Shown in pieces: positions 1 to 11,067 of a DNA stretch of 64,000 nucleotides. The notes under the pieces were generated by a model. That model was not told where the DNA came from, searched no databases, and saw only the letters and a list, made by a program, of their open reading frames with translations. Position 1 is the stretch's first letter. Each line of letters starts with the position of its first letter. The stretch is taken from positions 46,159,652 through 46,223,651 of the forward strand of contig CM035163.1 in NCBI GenBank assembly GCA_020205615.1. The letters run 5' to 3'. Both the position numbers and the translations under genes were made by a program. Source of the stretch: Panax quinquefolius. Its lineage: Eukaryota > Streptophyta > Magnoliopsida > Apiales > Araliaceae.

Positions 1-929
1 TGATTAAAAAATTATAACCCCGCAATATATCTCAAGACCCTCGATTTGATTTTTAATACCTCCAATCCGATAAAATACCGATAAAACACCTCAACATTAA
101 TTCCTTCATTAATAACCACATAAATAAATCCATCATTTATATTCATATAAAATAAATATTTCCTTATCATATGAATCAATAATTAATTATTCACAAATAA
201 TATTACATGTAATCACATTTATGACAACCAGTCGCTCCTCAGAAAGAGGGGCTTTCCAATAAGGATCTCTCCTCATCGGCGCCGCAATTAGGTGACCAAA
301 CCTCTCCTTAGATGTAACTTTCTAGACATTGCCAATAATGTTATCTAATAATATTATTCAAATAATATGAATTATTGATCCGATAATGGGAAATATCAGT
401 GCAAAGGACAACTATCAAACAAAGAATAATATAAAATACCAACGCAAAGAATTATCAATCAATAAAATAAACTATCAACAAGAATTATCGTAATAATTAT
501 CGAGTAGTGCCTTCACGTAAGGATCAATAATTCAACAATATCGTGCAATACCGTAAAAATATCGCAACCACCATGCCAATTACTCGTGTTTTAACCACCG
601 GTATTCCAACAAATTTTAATTCAGAATAACTACGCCAAGTTATTTTTAACCAACTTATATTTGTCGCTTTCTTCATCCAATCGCTTTCCGTTATGGGGCC
701 CATTACATGGTCGTCATACCGTCGCATTTAATATTCCCCGACAAAGACGTAATATTCCACGACCAAACGAATATTCCCCGACAAAAATGAATATTTTTAT
801 AACCACTTGCTTATTTTGAAATATTTATGATTTAACCCTTAACTATCCACATTAATCAAATCAACCCTTACTATTTCAAAATAATAAATAAAGGAAATTC
901 CTTTTATTTAAAAAAATTTTGGTCTTACA
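1..929 (-). mobile_element. Chromovirus LTR, terminal part, minus orientation
   Basis: The sequence matches the U3-side half of the other minus-strand chromovirus LTRs in the window. It has the block reading GGGGCTTTCCAATAAGGATC near 248-267, the text about accessions to the TCTAGACATTGCC site near 321, and the terminal GGTCTTACA at 921-929, which is the complement of the LTR start TGTAAGACC. No open frame of note is present; the short frames are low-complexity AT-rich runs. The copy enters from the left edge, so its other end is unseen. It joins the next LTR piece through the shared bases ACAACAAA, which suggests a deletion junction rather than an intact element end. Confidence 0.75.
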
Positions 930-1134
930 ACAAAAATTATCGTTAGTCTTCAACAGGAAAAATCTAATAGAATACAATAGACAACCGCTTTTAAATCAAT
1001 CTTCGCAATGAAATAATAATTCATTAGAAGAGTTAAGTAGAGAATGCAAACTACTATCTTCTATATATGAATTTAAAAGTTCATCGTCGATATTTTATCC
1101 CCGTAACATCAATCAATATATATCCGAATCAAAT

Positions 1135-1340
1135 ATTCATCTTTGCACTACAGTGCCAAAGATATTTATCGATTGGTCATGTTCATCTAAACACTGCTCA
1201 TCTTTGCACTACAAAGCCAAAGATATTAATCGATTTATGTTCATCTCAACACTGCTCATCTTTGCACTACGGCCAAAGATATTTATCAAGAAATCATTCA
1301 TCTTTGCACTACTGAAAAGCCAAAGATATTCAAGAATATC
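1135..1340 (-). repeat. CACTAC-loop hairpin array, four units (E1 3' LTR)
   Basis: Four units each have arms ATCTTTG and CAAAGAT around a loop that begins CACTAC. The loops here vary in length (9 to 14 bases). The spacing is 45-60 bases. The array lies downstream of the LTR TATA box in the element's own orientation, so it should be in the transcribed leader. Confidence 0.8.
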
Positions 1341-1569
1341 ATCATTTAGGACCGAGGATGATGAAAATATTTTAAAGGAAACGAATCCAAAGGAAACAAA
1401 AGAACAAATATTAAGGATTCGTATTTTAAACAATCCAAGTTCAAAATACTTCATAAGTAATCGTAATGGAGTAAAATTCAAGAATGATCAAAACATGGAT
1501 ACAATCAAAGCTAGTATGCGAATAGATATTTTGATAAAAAGAAGAAATTTCATTTTTCTATGAATAAAG

Positions 1570-1757
1570 GTCGTATTCGTGAATAAAGTTCAGATACGTG
1601 AATAAAGTGCCGAGTATACGTGAATAAGAATCTCACACCAAAAAGATAGAAATTTCCCAAAAACATCATCACGCTTCGTGAATAGTACTCGTGAATAGTA
1701 ACTCGTCAATAATAACTCGTGAATAGTAACTCATGAAATAGTATCTCATGAATAGTA
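1570..1757 (-). repeat. GTGAATAGTA minisatellite in E1 3' LTR
   Basis: Degenerate 12-14 base units of the form CTCGTGAATAGTAA run up to the copia insertion point. The same array occurs at 16560-16745, 39080-39215 (complement), 44220-44436 and 50792-50910, so it is an LTR family trait. Confidence 0.75.
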
Positions 1758-2452
1758 AGAAAGTAATATGCACACAAGCCAATCATGTTTGATGATAAAG
1801 CATATACTTTATAACAATCTTATTCATTTATTAATAAAAAGTATTAATTTATTAAAGGCTTTTAATTATCTACACGATGTCGCTTTTATATAATATGTGA
1901 TAAACCCATAGTTTTAAGCAATGCTTTTAGAATAATGATGATGATCATTCTAATGAGATCTAAATTCTTAGAAAGCTTAAAACTAAAATAGTTCCCAATC
2001 ATCGATTACTAAATCGGGGATTAGTGAATCCGGATAGATCGGGTACATACGCTGTTTGCTCATCGATGAGGATTATTGATCTCACGATCATTTGTGTGGA
2101 GACACTAAAGCAAGTATGTAGGTGCTTATTAGAGAATAAGTTCACCGAACGTGGCTCGCTAAGGAATACCTAATGGAGTTTTACTTGTCACAATAGAAAT
2201 TCTCAGTAGTGATAGTAGTACAAGTGATCCTTGACTTGAGATCATCATAAGATCTCGTGTATGATGAGTTATACTTTGACTTATTCCTTAAGACCCTTAG
2301 GGTATATCAAAGGGTATGCTTGGGTATAATAAGTTGTACATGGAGATAATGTATGATCAATAAAGAATCTACCACTTAATAATAAAAGAAGAGAAATGTC
2401 CTATGTGATTCGATAAATGACAACCCAAAGAGTCCTCGGTTAAGGCGTAATG

Positions 2453-2476
2453 AAATTAGAAAGGAGTTTCTAATTT
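2453..2476 (+). other. Perfect hairpin with GGAG loop, 5' LTR of Cop-A1
   Basis: Ten-base arms AAATTAGAAA and TTTCTAATTT enclose GGAG. It is preserved in the 3' LTR at 9886-9909. It lies in U3 by position relative to the TATA box. Confidence 0.85.
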
Positions 2477-2962
2477 GCATTATTTGAGTCAGGCATTTAA
2501 GAGTCGAAATACATATAATTAAATAAAATAAGACTTCGACAAAGAATTCCATGCCTTATATTTAATCGGGACATCAGATGGTGGAAGGATTGAATTGTAC
2601 ATTTTAACTATTTACTCAAAGGTTCTTTTATGATTAATGTTGAAATCTATATTATCCGGAAAGTCGCTGATCGCTAGGGGAGGCTTATCCCTATCAGAGA
2701 ATAAATATTATTTATTTAAATAAATTAATTATTTAATTTATTTATTTAAATAAGATTAGAATTGTTCTAATTGATTTATTCACAACCTATTTTAATATGG
2801 AGAACCTAAAGGGTCACACCATAAAAGGAAGAATAATTATTTAAGAAGTTAATGGCATAATCGTAATAATATATAGTTATATATTTAATTTAATCTATGG
2901 TGATAGAATAAATTAAATAGCTTAATATTTATTATTTAATATTTTAGAAATATTAAATATAA

Positions 2963-2986
2963 ATTAATAAGAGGAGTCTTATTAAT
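2963..2986 (+). other. Perfect hairpin with GGAG loop, second in 5' LTR
   Basis: Ten-base arms ATTAATAAGA and TCTTATTAAT enclose GGAG. The 3' LTR copy is at 10394-10417. The stem is unrelated to that of the hairpin at 2453, but the loop is the same. Confidence 0.85.
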
Positions 2987-3010
2987 ATTATTATAATTAT
3001 TATTATTATT

Positions 3011-3038
3011 TTAATTTCTAAAAGAGTTTAGGAATTAA
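3011..3038 (+). other. Hairpin with AGAG loop in 5' LTR
   Basis: Twelve-pair arms (TTAATTTCTAAA and TTTAGGAATTAA) with one T-G wobble enclose AGAG. It lies 24 bases after the preceding GGAG hairpin. Confidence 0.75.
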
Positions 3039-3206
3039 TTTAATATAAGTACTTCTCATTTATTCCTAATTGATTAGGAAGGAAAATTAGTTAAAGGAGT
3101 TTAATTAATTATCCCTAATAAGATTAGGGAGCTTAATTAATTAAAAGAATTTAATTAATTAAATAAAACCCAATTCCTTAATTGTTATAGGTGGGTTGCC
3201 CACATC

Positions 3207-3228
3207 TATAAATAAGAGGAGTCTTATT
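3207..3228 (+). promoter_or_regulatory. TATA box and adjoining GGAG hairpin, Cop-A1 5' LTR
   Basis: TATAAATA at 3207-3214 is the likely Pol II TATA box. The hairpin AATAAGA, GGAG, TCTTATT (3211-3228) overlaps its end. The upstream bases GTGGGTTGCCCAC form another short hairpin. The 3' LTR equivalent is at 10637-10658. Confidence 0.7.
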
Positions 3229-4036
3229 ATCGGTGATGTCAAGTTAACTTTTTACAACTAATAATTCCAATAGTTGAGAGTACGCTCTTTTCTATAGAGA
3301 TAGAAAAACTAGGGTTTGAGCCAAATACCCATTTCTCGAATCTTTATTATTCCTCGGTGGATCACCTCTAGAGGCCAAACACTGGGTGGCTAACGCCGAT
3401 CAAAGGAAGGAACCAAACCCGGTGGATTCAAGTTGAACGCTAAAAGGATTGAGGTGAACTTGTACTTGAGGAAGCTCTTGATCTTCAAGGGTATGTTTTT
3501 CTTCATCTCTTTTCGCTTAATTAATAATTGTGCATAAAGGGTGATCCGCATATGGTTTGTAAAATTTTAAACTCGATTTTACACGCTTCCGCACTTTTTA
3601 TGCAATTTGATCAAGTTCTTGAATATTACAAACCTAATAAAGGCATCGTCGAGCCAAACCTTTATGTAAATTATTAATTATTTTAATTTGATATGTATAT
3701 TGATATGTGTTTAGAACAATTTAATTGGGCATAATTTGTTTGTATAAATTTAAAAAAAAAAAAAAAAAAAAATTACGTTTTTTTTTTTAATTGCCGCTTT
3801 TTTTTTTTTTCTTGTTTTCCCATAAGCCACGTGAATTAGGTGAATTACGTGATAAAGCATGTTAATCCTACTGGTTTGATAAGTGAATTACGTGATATCC
3901 ATATGAATACACCATACAATCAAACACGTGTATATGAATACACCATATGATTAATTGCATATGGTTTTGATTAATTATTTCTGATACCCAATTTAAAATC
4001 ACTGCTCATGCCAATATGATATAAAAAAGATAATAC

Positions 4037-4042
4037 ATATAA

Positions 4043-4112
<70 letters not shown>
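4037..4112. repeat. TA microsatellite
   Basis: Nearly pure TA repeat of about 75 bases with one TT interruption, just before the hairpin array. Confidence 0.95.
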
Positions 4113-4118
<6 letters not shown>

Positions 4119-4828
4119 GGTTTATTTTATAATTAAAATAAAAAAAGGTTTATTTTAATATTAAAATATAAAGTTTTATTTTAATCTTAATAATTTTATA
4201 ATTAAAATAAAAAGTTTATTTTAATTTTAAAATTAAATTTCATGCTAACTAATTAGAGTTGGAATTGGATTCCATGATAACTAATTGGAGTTGAAATTGA
4301 TTTCATTTTTCCTAAAATAAAGGAGTTTATTTAAATTGAAAAATCCATCTTTCCTTAAATAAAAGAGTTTATTTAGATATGAAATAAGATTTCATATTAT
4401 TCAAAATAAAGGAGTTTATTTTTGAATAAGAAAGAAAATCCGTGTTTCCTTAAATAAAGGAGTTTATTTAAATATGAAATAAGATTTCATATTATTCAAA
4501 ATAAAAGAGTTTATTTGTGAATAGAAAGAGAATCCTAATTTCCTTAAATAAAGGAGTTTATTTAGATATGAAATAAGATTTCATATTATTCAAAATAAAG
4601 GAGTTTATTTGTGAATAGGAAAGAAAATTAGTGTTTCCTTTAATAAAGGAGTTTATTTTTTTTACATGGAATTGATTCCATAATTAATTAAAATAAAGGA
4701 GTTTATTTTGATTAAAGATTTTGATTAAAATAAAATAGTTTATTTTATTCAAAATTGATAAATTAAAATAAAATAGTTTTATTTTAATTTAAATTTGGAT
4801 TAAAATAAAGGAGTTTATTTTGATTCAA
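4109..4828 (+). repeat. GGAG-loop hairpin array in copia leader
   Basis: Twelve clear units lie between 4315 and 4821, with degenerate ones before. The core is AAATAAA, a four-base loop, then TTTATTT. Centres are near 4323, 4365, 4412, 4460, 4506, 4554, 4601, 4649, 4699, 4736, 4777 and 4811. The loop is GGAG in eight, AGAG in two and ATAG or TAG in two. Outer pairs often extend the stem: the unit at 4450-4471 has nine pairs, and the one around 4761-4791 has fourteen pairs around TAG. A second hairpin type, arms ATATGAAAT and ATTTCATAT around AAG, alternates with it in the higher-order repeat of about 92 bases between 4350 and 4640. Confidence 0.85.
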
Positions 4829-5591
4829 AAATAGATTTTATACTAACTAAATTTGCCCATTAAATGATATCAATATATATATTGAATGTTTATTATTCAT
4901 AAGATGAATGTTATTTATCGATGCATATGATGATGTGTATGATAATAAAAATGGGATTGATTATGGACTATCGACCAATATGATTGGATTTTATTTTAGT
5001 TGGATGTATGAATGTATGGGTTTTATTAAATGGGGTCTCATGCATTGCCTTCTCTAATTTTTCTTAATGTAAATTCTATTCTCCTCCTATGCACTTCCCT
5101 CGATCACGATCAAGGTTTCTATTTATTTTAAATAGTTTTGTAATAGGAATAGTTAGAATTAATTTTGAAAAATTGGAGATCAAGGAGCAAGGAGCCATTA
5201 AAGAAGACCCGCTTGTAATGGAGCCCGTTTAAATGTAATAGTTATATTTAAATATTATTTCTCGCACTCTAGGGTTTGACCTTTTGGTTCACTTGGTGGC
5301 TCTAGTGAACCAAACTAGAATAAAAGTCCATAATCAATCCGTAGAATATAGTATTCTATATGTGCATGCTTATACTATATATATTATATATTATGCAAAC
5401 ATGCTTCGCATGTTCATTAATACGACGCGTATTTTATATATATATATGTACGCACGCTAAACAAGATGAGACAAATTAATAACAAACCCCTCAATTTTTA
5501 TATTAAGTCCTAAGTGCTCAAAGATATTTGAATATCGAACGTCGCTTTCTAGCATGATAAAATTAATAGAGTATTAAATATTTAATATGAG

Positions 5592-5886
5592 TTTGTTGTG
5601 TCACCACAAGGCAAGTATTAAGTATTTAAGATGTTAATTTATCACATTTGATGCTTATAAAGAAAATTGAACAATATTGTTTTGTTGTGTCACCACAAGG
5701 ATGATATTTTTCTTTTTTGAATATATGGAGTGCTAGGTTGACTTAACTTGGATAATTTTGATTCTGGATGTGCCACCACTGATCAAAATAATCTAAGAGG
5801 CAAAATAAAGGAGTTGCATAGTTGATGTAATTGACAAAAGTTGTCTACCTATTTATTTATATATAGTTTGTTGTGTCACCACAAGG
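5592..5886 (+). repeat. Spaced TTGTTGTG...CACAAGG hairpins in Cop-A1 leader
   Basis: TTGTGTCACCACAA, a short hairpin with arms TTGTG and CACAA, occurs at about 5592-5611, 5681-5700 and 5867-5886. A half-copy is at 5767-5780. Cop-A2 has the same four positions at 27726-28019 with a different loop, so the spacing is an inherited feature of the leader. Confidence 0.75.
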
Positions 5887-6089
5887 CTATATACATTTGA
5901 AATGGGATCCTTATTCTCACTAGCAAATCTTTAATTAGATTTTGCCAACTATATATAGTGAGGGTAATATAGTTTGAAAAAAATAGTGGGAGATACCAAT
6001 TTAAAACAAGACCTAAATTATTTTGGTAATTAATAAAAGAATGTATGTTAAAATGTTGTTATTTACAAATTCATTTACAAAATTTTACA

Positions 6090-6925
6090 ATGTCTAAAAT
6101 TACTATCATCATGAAGCATATTAGATGCTAAATTAACCGCACCAAATTAAATCTGGATTGGTTAAGGAATTTGAGAATAGTTCTCACTAGTCAAAAGCTA
6201 TCTTATATCCTTAATACGCCTATCCTCGCAATGGTTGCGCATAATGCCTCCGAGGAAGAGATTGCTACTTTTAGAAAGTGGCAAGATGATGCACAATTGG
6301 GCTCAATGCATCATGCTCAGATCTATGAGTAACGAGCTTCAAATACAAAGATGAAACTATGGATGCTTCTACTATATTCCCGCACATCAAGTAGTCGATG
6401 GTGAGGAAAGTAGGACCGATAGATATCGACATCTAAGGAGCTCTTCCGATCTAGAATGGCCAATGGCACTATAAAGATGCATAAAAAGTTCTTAACATAA
6501 TCAATTTGATTGATCAATTAGACAACCGGTTTTGTCATGGATGGAGAGTTGAGCCAAGATTTGATCTTGCACTCACTCCCTGACTCTTTCACAATTGTTG
6601 TGAATTTTTCATATGAACAAGCTAGATATCGCCTCACCGATTGCTTAACATGTTGAAAAATGTTGAGAGTCACTTTCCAACCAAGAAAGACCATGTCTTA
6701 CCGGTAGGGGCCAAAGGATCTTCCTCAAAAGAAGAACGATTCAAAGAAGGTAAATAGAAAGGCAAAACAAAGGATAATAAGAACAAAACTCGATATGGAT
6801 AAAGAAGGAGTTTGCTTCCACCGCAATAAGCCCGACACCGGAAAGAAATCATGAGAAGCATCTCAGCAGAGGCTAACCAAAGAAGCTTAGTGAAGTTTCT
6901 ACATAATACGCTTTTGTTCATGATT
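6090..6925 (+). pseudogene. gag: Cop-A1 gag (Ty1/copia), broken
   Basis: Fragments in shifting frames read as a copia Gag. The N-terminal part contains DWLRNLRIVLTSQKLSYIL-like text (about 6155-6215), then NASEEEIATFRKWQDDA (about 6246-6295). A middle part has SKELFRSRMA-like and VMDGELSQDLILHSLPDSF-like text (about 6430-6595). A lysine-rich tail ends in a damaged CCHC knuckle near 6810, where second-cysteine, glycine and histidine positions are lost. The family role is RNA binding and particle assembly in the cytoplasm. Several frameshifts and stops rule out function. The first ATG in a fitting context is at 6090. The lineage within copia is not certain. Confidence 0.8.
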
Positions 6926-7990
6926 AAAATAAATTTTTCTTTAAGTCAAGGTTCTACTTTGGTATTGGATACCGACTTTGGTTATCATAAATATAGATTT
7001 ATGAAGGGACCAAGCAGTAAGTAGAAAGCTAAACAAATATAAGTAATCCTATGTGGGAAAATGTAACAAAGGTTGCGATATTAGCCATAGAAACTTATAG
7101 TTTAGCAATGCCTACGGCAAATCTATTAAGTCAATAAGTTGTTATCAGATTCCAGTTCTTGTTAAAAATATTATTTCCATTTTATCATTGGACAATGAAA
7201 TCTTTGGTATTATAATTAAGAACAATTGTTGTTCTATTTATAATAATAATAATGTTTTATATAGAATCGAATATTACTTAATAAATTTTGTATACTGACT
7301 TACGTGAAAAATAATTTTGCAAATTGAACAAACTAGTATAAGAAAAGGAGATGATCATTCAAAGAGTCAATGTGTGTATTTGTTGAATACAAGTGTGAAT
7401 TATTTGAAAGGTTCAAAGAATTCGTAAGTGAAACAAATTGGCAAAGTATTAAGATTCTTGATTAGATCAAGGAATAAATATTTGTGCAATAAGTTTCTAG
7501 ATCATCTCAAATGGTTTTCTCATAATGGACGCCTCCCGATACGCAATAATTGATTGATGTATCCGAAAGGAAAAATCATACCTTGTTGGATATGGTACGG
7601 TCCATAATGATTTTACCGACATTCCAAAGATCCTTCAGGATCATGTCCTAGAAATGGTCGATATCTACGAAAAAAAGGTAACCTCAAAATCCAAACCAAG
7701 ACTCCATAAAAGTATATGGGATTATGGAGGAGGATTCCTAATCTTAAGTATGTTAAGATAAGGGGTTGTCCAACTTATGTGAAAAGGTTTCAAAGGATAA
7801 GCTTGGGACAAGATTTGACATGTACAGATTTGTGGGACATCCTAAAGTAAGTTTAGGGTATATGTTCTATAATCCTACTTAGCAAAAGGTGTTTATTATG
7901 AAACACGCACGCTTTCTAAGATAAAGGTGTTTATCATCAAGGGGCTAGTGGAGGATAATAGATCTTGAAGAGTTCAAGAACCACAAAACA
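6926..7990 (+). pseudogene. pol: Cop-A1 pol, protease and integrase part, broken
   Basis: After gag, STLVLDTDFGYH (about 6950) corresponds to the copia protease motif region with the active-site DS/TG degraded. The segment reading VLVKNIISILSLDNE and IKNNCCSIY (about 7156-7240) is the pre-integrase domain. Text resembling the integrase core and its C-terminal part follows: a degraded stretch around 7340-7560, then RGCPTYVKRFQ, LGQDL and WDILK-like fragments to 7850, and YRFVGHPKVSLGYMFYNPT (about 7825-7880) typical of the integrase to RT linker. Multiple stops and indels are present. The matching part of Cop-A2 is at 42049-42373. Confidence 0.75.
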
Positions 7991-7999
7991 CTATAAGTC

Positions 8000-9165
8000 A
8001 AATAAGAGGAACCAGTAGATGTACCTATTGTACCACAAAACCTAATCAGAAATCGAATAGTACCAAGATACCTGGAGGTATGGATTCATCATGATGATGA
8101 TGATGATGAGGTACGATCATGAAGATGATGATCCAGTTACATACGATGAGGTAAGTGTTGTAGACACTCGTGAGAAATGGATCAAGCAAGTTTCTCAAAT
8201 ATGGAACATTCTTTTTGATGAGGCAATCAAAAGAGTTTGATTTTATCAAAATAAGAATGAACCTAGTGTGTACAAAAGGGTCGTGGGAGCATCGTGACAT
8301 TCCTAGTACTATATGTTGATATACTACTTGATAAGGAATGACATACCAATGCTACAATCAAGAAAGATAAAGTTGTCTCAAACATTCCTCCATGAATGAT
8401 TTGGAAGAGTATCTTAATTGGGGATATAAATCTATATAGATAGATTTAAGAGGATGCTCGACTTAACCCAAGGAACGATATTCATTTGATGCTAAAGTCG
8501 CTTAGCATGGCAAACTCAAAGAGATGTCTCATGTCGATGAGCTTATGGAGTGTATCTCTTAATAGTCCCCACAGACTCTCTCAAAAAGAGAGGTCGCATG
8601 AGTGACAATCATGTATGCAATGAAATGTACGAGACCGATGTCGATCACCATATTATGGAGAAGTTCACTATGAGTCGCTGAAAAACATCTTAAAGTGCTT
8701 AACCCAACTAAGGATGTGATCATATTCATGGTGGGTCTAAATTAAAACTAGAGGGCTTAATGCACTCAAGTTTTTCAGATGCACTCAAGATGATAGAAAA
8801 ATCCACTTTAAGGTAAAGCGTTATCTCGAACAAAGGGTGCGTTGAATCGAAAGGTTCCAAACAAAGAAAGAGTTGCCGGTTTAGTGATAAAGACAAAGTA
8901 TATAGCTATAAATGAAGTCGCAAGTTGATTGTTTGGATTAAAAGTTCATTACGTAACTAGGAATAGTTCCTAAGTCTCATCTTGGATCTAAACATGTGTC
9001 AGTGCACTTTCATTTGATTATTAGAATCATCGAAAGATGGGAAATCACTATAGAGATAGTGGACTCTCAAGAACAACATTACATATCCATTAACTAAAGC
9101 TTATCCAACAAAGCAGGATAATCGCCACTTAGAGAAGAAGAGAGTAAGATACAATGGCGATCGGG
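8000..9165 (+). pseudogene. pol: Cop-A1 pol, reverse transcriptase and RNase H part, broken
   Basis: Around 8120-8330 the text reads like a copia RT: a TYEEA/EKW region, WNI-FDEAIK-FDFIK-KNEPSVYK, then FLVLYVDILL. The catalytic YVDD has become YVD, one GAT being absent at about 8312-8318. After 8560 RNase H-like pieces can be followed in changing frames (MYAM-like at 8610; SLDLNMCQCTFI- and HLIIRIIER-like near 8990-9040). Stops are frequent. The same YVD state is seen in Cop-A2 at about 53488. Confidence 0.75.
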
Positions 9166-9174
9166 TTTTAGTGC

Positions 9175-9185
9175 AAGTGGGAGAT
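9175..9185 (+). other. Polypurine tract of Cop-A1
   Basis: AAGTGGGAGAT lies directly before the 3' LTR start TGAAAGTAATATG, the usual position of the plus-strand primer. Confidence 0.75.
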
Positions 9186-11067
9186 TGAAAGTAATATGCA
9201 CACAAGCCAATCATGTTTGATGATAAAGCATATACTTTGTAACAATCTTATTCATTTATTAATAAAAAGTATTAATTTATTAAAGGCTTTTAATTATCTA
9301 CATGATGTCGCTTTTATAATATGTGATAAACCCATAGTTTTAAGCAATGCTTTTAGAATAATGATGATGATCATTCTAATGAGATCTAAATTCTTAGAAA
9401 GCTTAAAACTAAAATAGTTCCCAATCATTGATTACTAAATCGGGGATTAGTGAATCCTGATAGATTGGTACATACGCTGTTTGCTCATTAGATGAGGATG
9501 ATTGATCTCATGATCATTTGTGTGGAGACACTAAAGCAAGTATGTAGGTGCTTATTAGAGAATAAGTTCACCGAACGTGGCTCGCTAAGGAATACCTAAT
9601 GGAGTTTTACTTGCTCGTCAATAGGAATTCTCAGAAGTGATAGGTAGTAAGTACAAGTGATCCTTGACTTGAGATCATCATAGATCTCGTGTATGATGAG
9701 TTATACTTTGACTTATTCCTTAAGACCCTTAGGGTATATCAAAGGGTATGCTTGGGTATAATAAGTTGTATATGGAGATAATGTATGATCAATAAAGAAT
9801 CTACCACTTAATAAAAAAGAAGAGAAATGTCCTATGTGATTCGATAAATGACAACCCAAAGAGTCCTCGTTAAGTTAAGGTAATGAAATTAGAAAGGAGT
9901 TTCTAATTTGCATTATTTGAGTCAGGCATTTAAGAGTCGAAATACATATAATTAAATAAAATAAGACTTGACAAGAATTCCATGTCTTATATTTAATCGG
10001 GACATCAGATGGTGGAAGGATTGAATTGTACGCAAGAACTATTTACTCAAAGGTTCTTTTATGATTAATGTTGAAATCTATATTATCCGGAAAGTCGCTT
10101 GATCGCTAGGGAGGCTTATCCCTATATCAGAATAAATATTATTTATTTAAATAAATTAATTGTTTAATTTATTTATTTAAATAAGATTAGAATTGTTCTA
10201 ATTGATTTATTCACAACCTATTAATACGGAGAACCTAAAGGGTCACACCATAAAAGGAAGAATAATTATTTAAGAAGTTAATGGCATAATCGTAATAATA
10301 TAAAGTTATGTATATTTAATTTAATCTATGGTGATAGAATAAATTAAATAGCTTAATATTTATTATTTAATATTTTAGAAATATTAAATATAAATTAATA
10401 AGAGGAGTCTTATTAATATTATTACAATTATTATTATTATTTTAATTTCTAAAAGAGTTTAGGAATTAATTTAATATAAGTACTCTCATTTATTCCTAAT
10501 TGGATTAGGAAGGAAAATTAGTTAAAGGAGTTTAATTAATTATCCCTAATAAGATTAGGGAGCTTAATTAATTAAAAGAATTTAATTAATTAAATAAAAC
10601 CCAATTCCTTAATTGTTAAGGTGGGTTGCCCACATCTATAAATAAGAGGAGTCTTATTATGGGTGATGTGGTTGTTGACTTTTACAACTAATAATTTCAA
10701 TAGTTGAGAGTACGCTCTTTTCTATGTAGATATAAAAACTAGGGTTTGAGCCAAATACCCATTTCTTGAATCTTTATTATTCCTCGGTGGATCACCTCTA
10801 GAGGCCAAACACTTGGGTGGCTAACGCCGATCAAAGGAAGGAACCAAACCCGGTGGATTCAAGTTGAACGCGAAAAGGATCGAGGTGAACTTGTACCGAG
10901 GAAGCTCGATCTTCAAGGGTATGTTTGTTCTTTCATATCTTTTCGCTTAATTAATAATTGTGCATAAAGGGTGATCCGGTATATGGTTTGTAAATTTTTT
11001 AACTCGATTTTACACGCTTCCGCACTTTTTATGCAATTTGATCAAGGTTCTTGAATATTACAAACCA
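9186..11067 (+). mobile_element. Cop-A1 3' LTR
   Basis: It is the partner of 1758-3636. It has the GGAG hairpins at 9886-9909, 10394-10417 and 10641-10658 and the TATA box at 10637-10644. After it the E1 LTR resumes with ACTACTCACAAGAATACG, which matches 16949-16967 in the sibling LTR. Confidence 0.9.

Larger units (their letters stand above)
930..1757 (-). mobile_element. Chromovirus E1, 3' LTR, first segment
   Basis: It is colinear with 15905-16745 of the E1 5' LTR, including the hairpin array at 1135-1340 and the GTGAATAGTA array near 1570-1757. About 360 bases that should precede it (compare 15547-15905) are missing. Cop-A1 interrupts it at 1758 and it resumes at 11068. About 200 bases found at 16746-16945 in the sibling LTR are absent at the interruption, so the copia insertion was accompanied or followed by a deletion. 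Confidence 0.8.
1758..3636 (+). mobile_element. Cop-A1 5' LTR (Ty1/copia)
   Basis: It matches 9186-11067 over its full length of about 1.88 kb with scattered small indels, so the two are the LTR pair of one element. Both begin GAAAGTAATATGCACAC and end near TTGAATATTACAAACC. The first T of the expected TG terminus is visible only in the 3' copy. The exact 3' end is uncertain by about six bases (3630 or 3636). No clear target duplication is seen, because the host LTR has lost bases at the junction. The LTR is rich in perfect hairpins, annotated separately. Confidence 0.9.
3637..6089 (+). other. Cop-A1 untranslated leader between 5' LTR and gag
   Basis: About 2.4 kb precedes gag. A degenerate primer-binding site similar to TGGTATCAGAGCC may lie at about 3641-3655 (GGCATCGTCGAGCC). 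Then come A and T homopolymer runs (3752-3810), a TA microsatellite, the GGAG hairpin array, a low-complexity stretch, and spaced TTGTTGTG hairpins. No coding sequence is recognised. From about 5120 the leader is shared with Cop-A2 (27261-28200). Confidence 0.7.

Noticed and set aside
6323..6921. Minus-strand frames over the copia gag region
   Set aside because: The plus strand carries recognisable Gag text. The reverse frames are shadows.
8046..8300. Minus-strand frame with a histidine run
   Set aside because: It is the complement of GATGATGATG in the copia RT region. The real coding text is on the plus strand.
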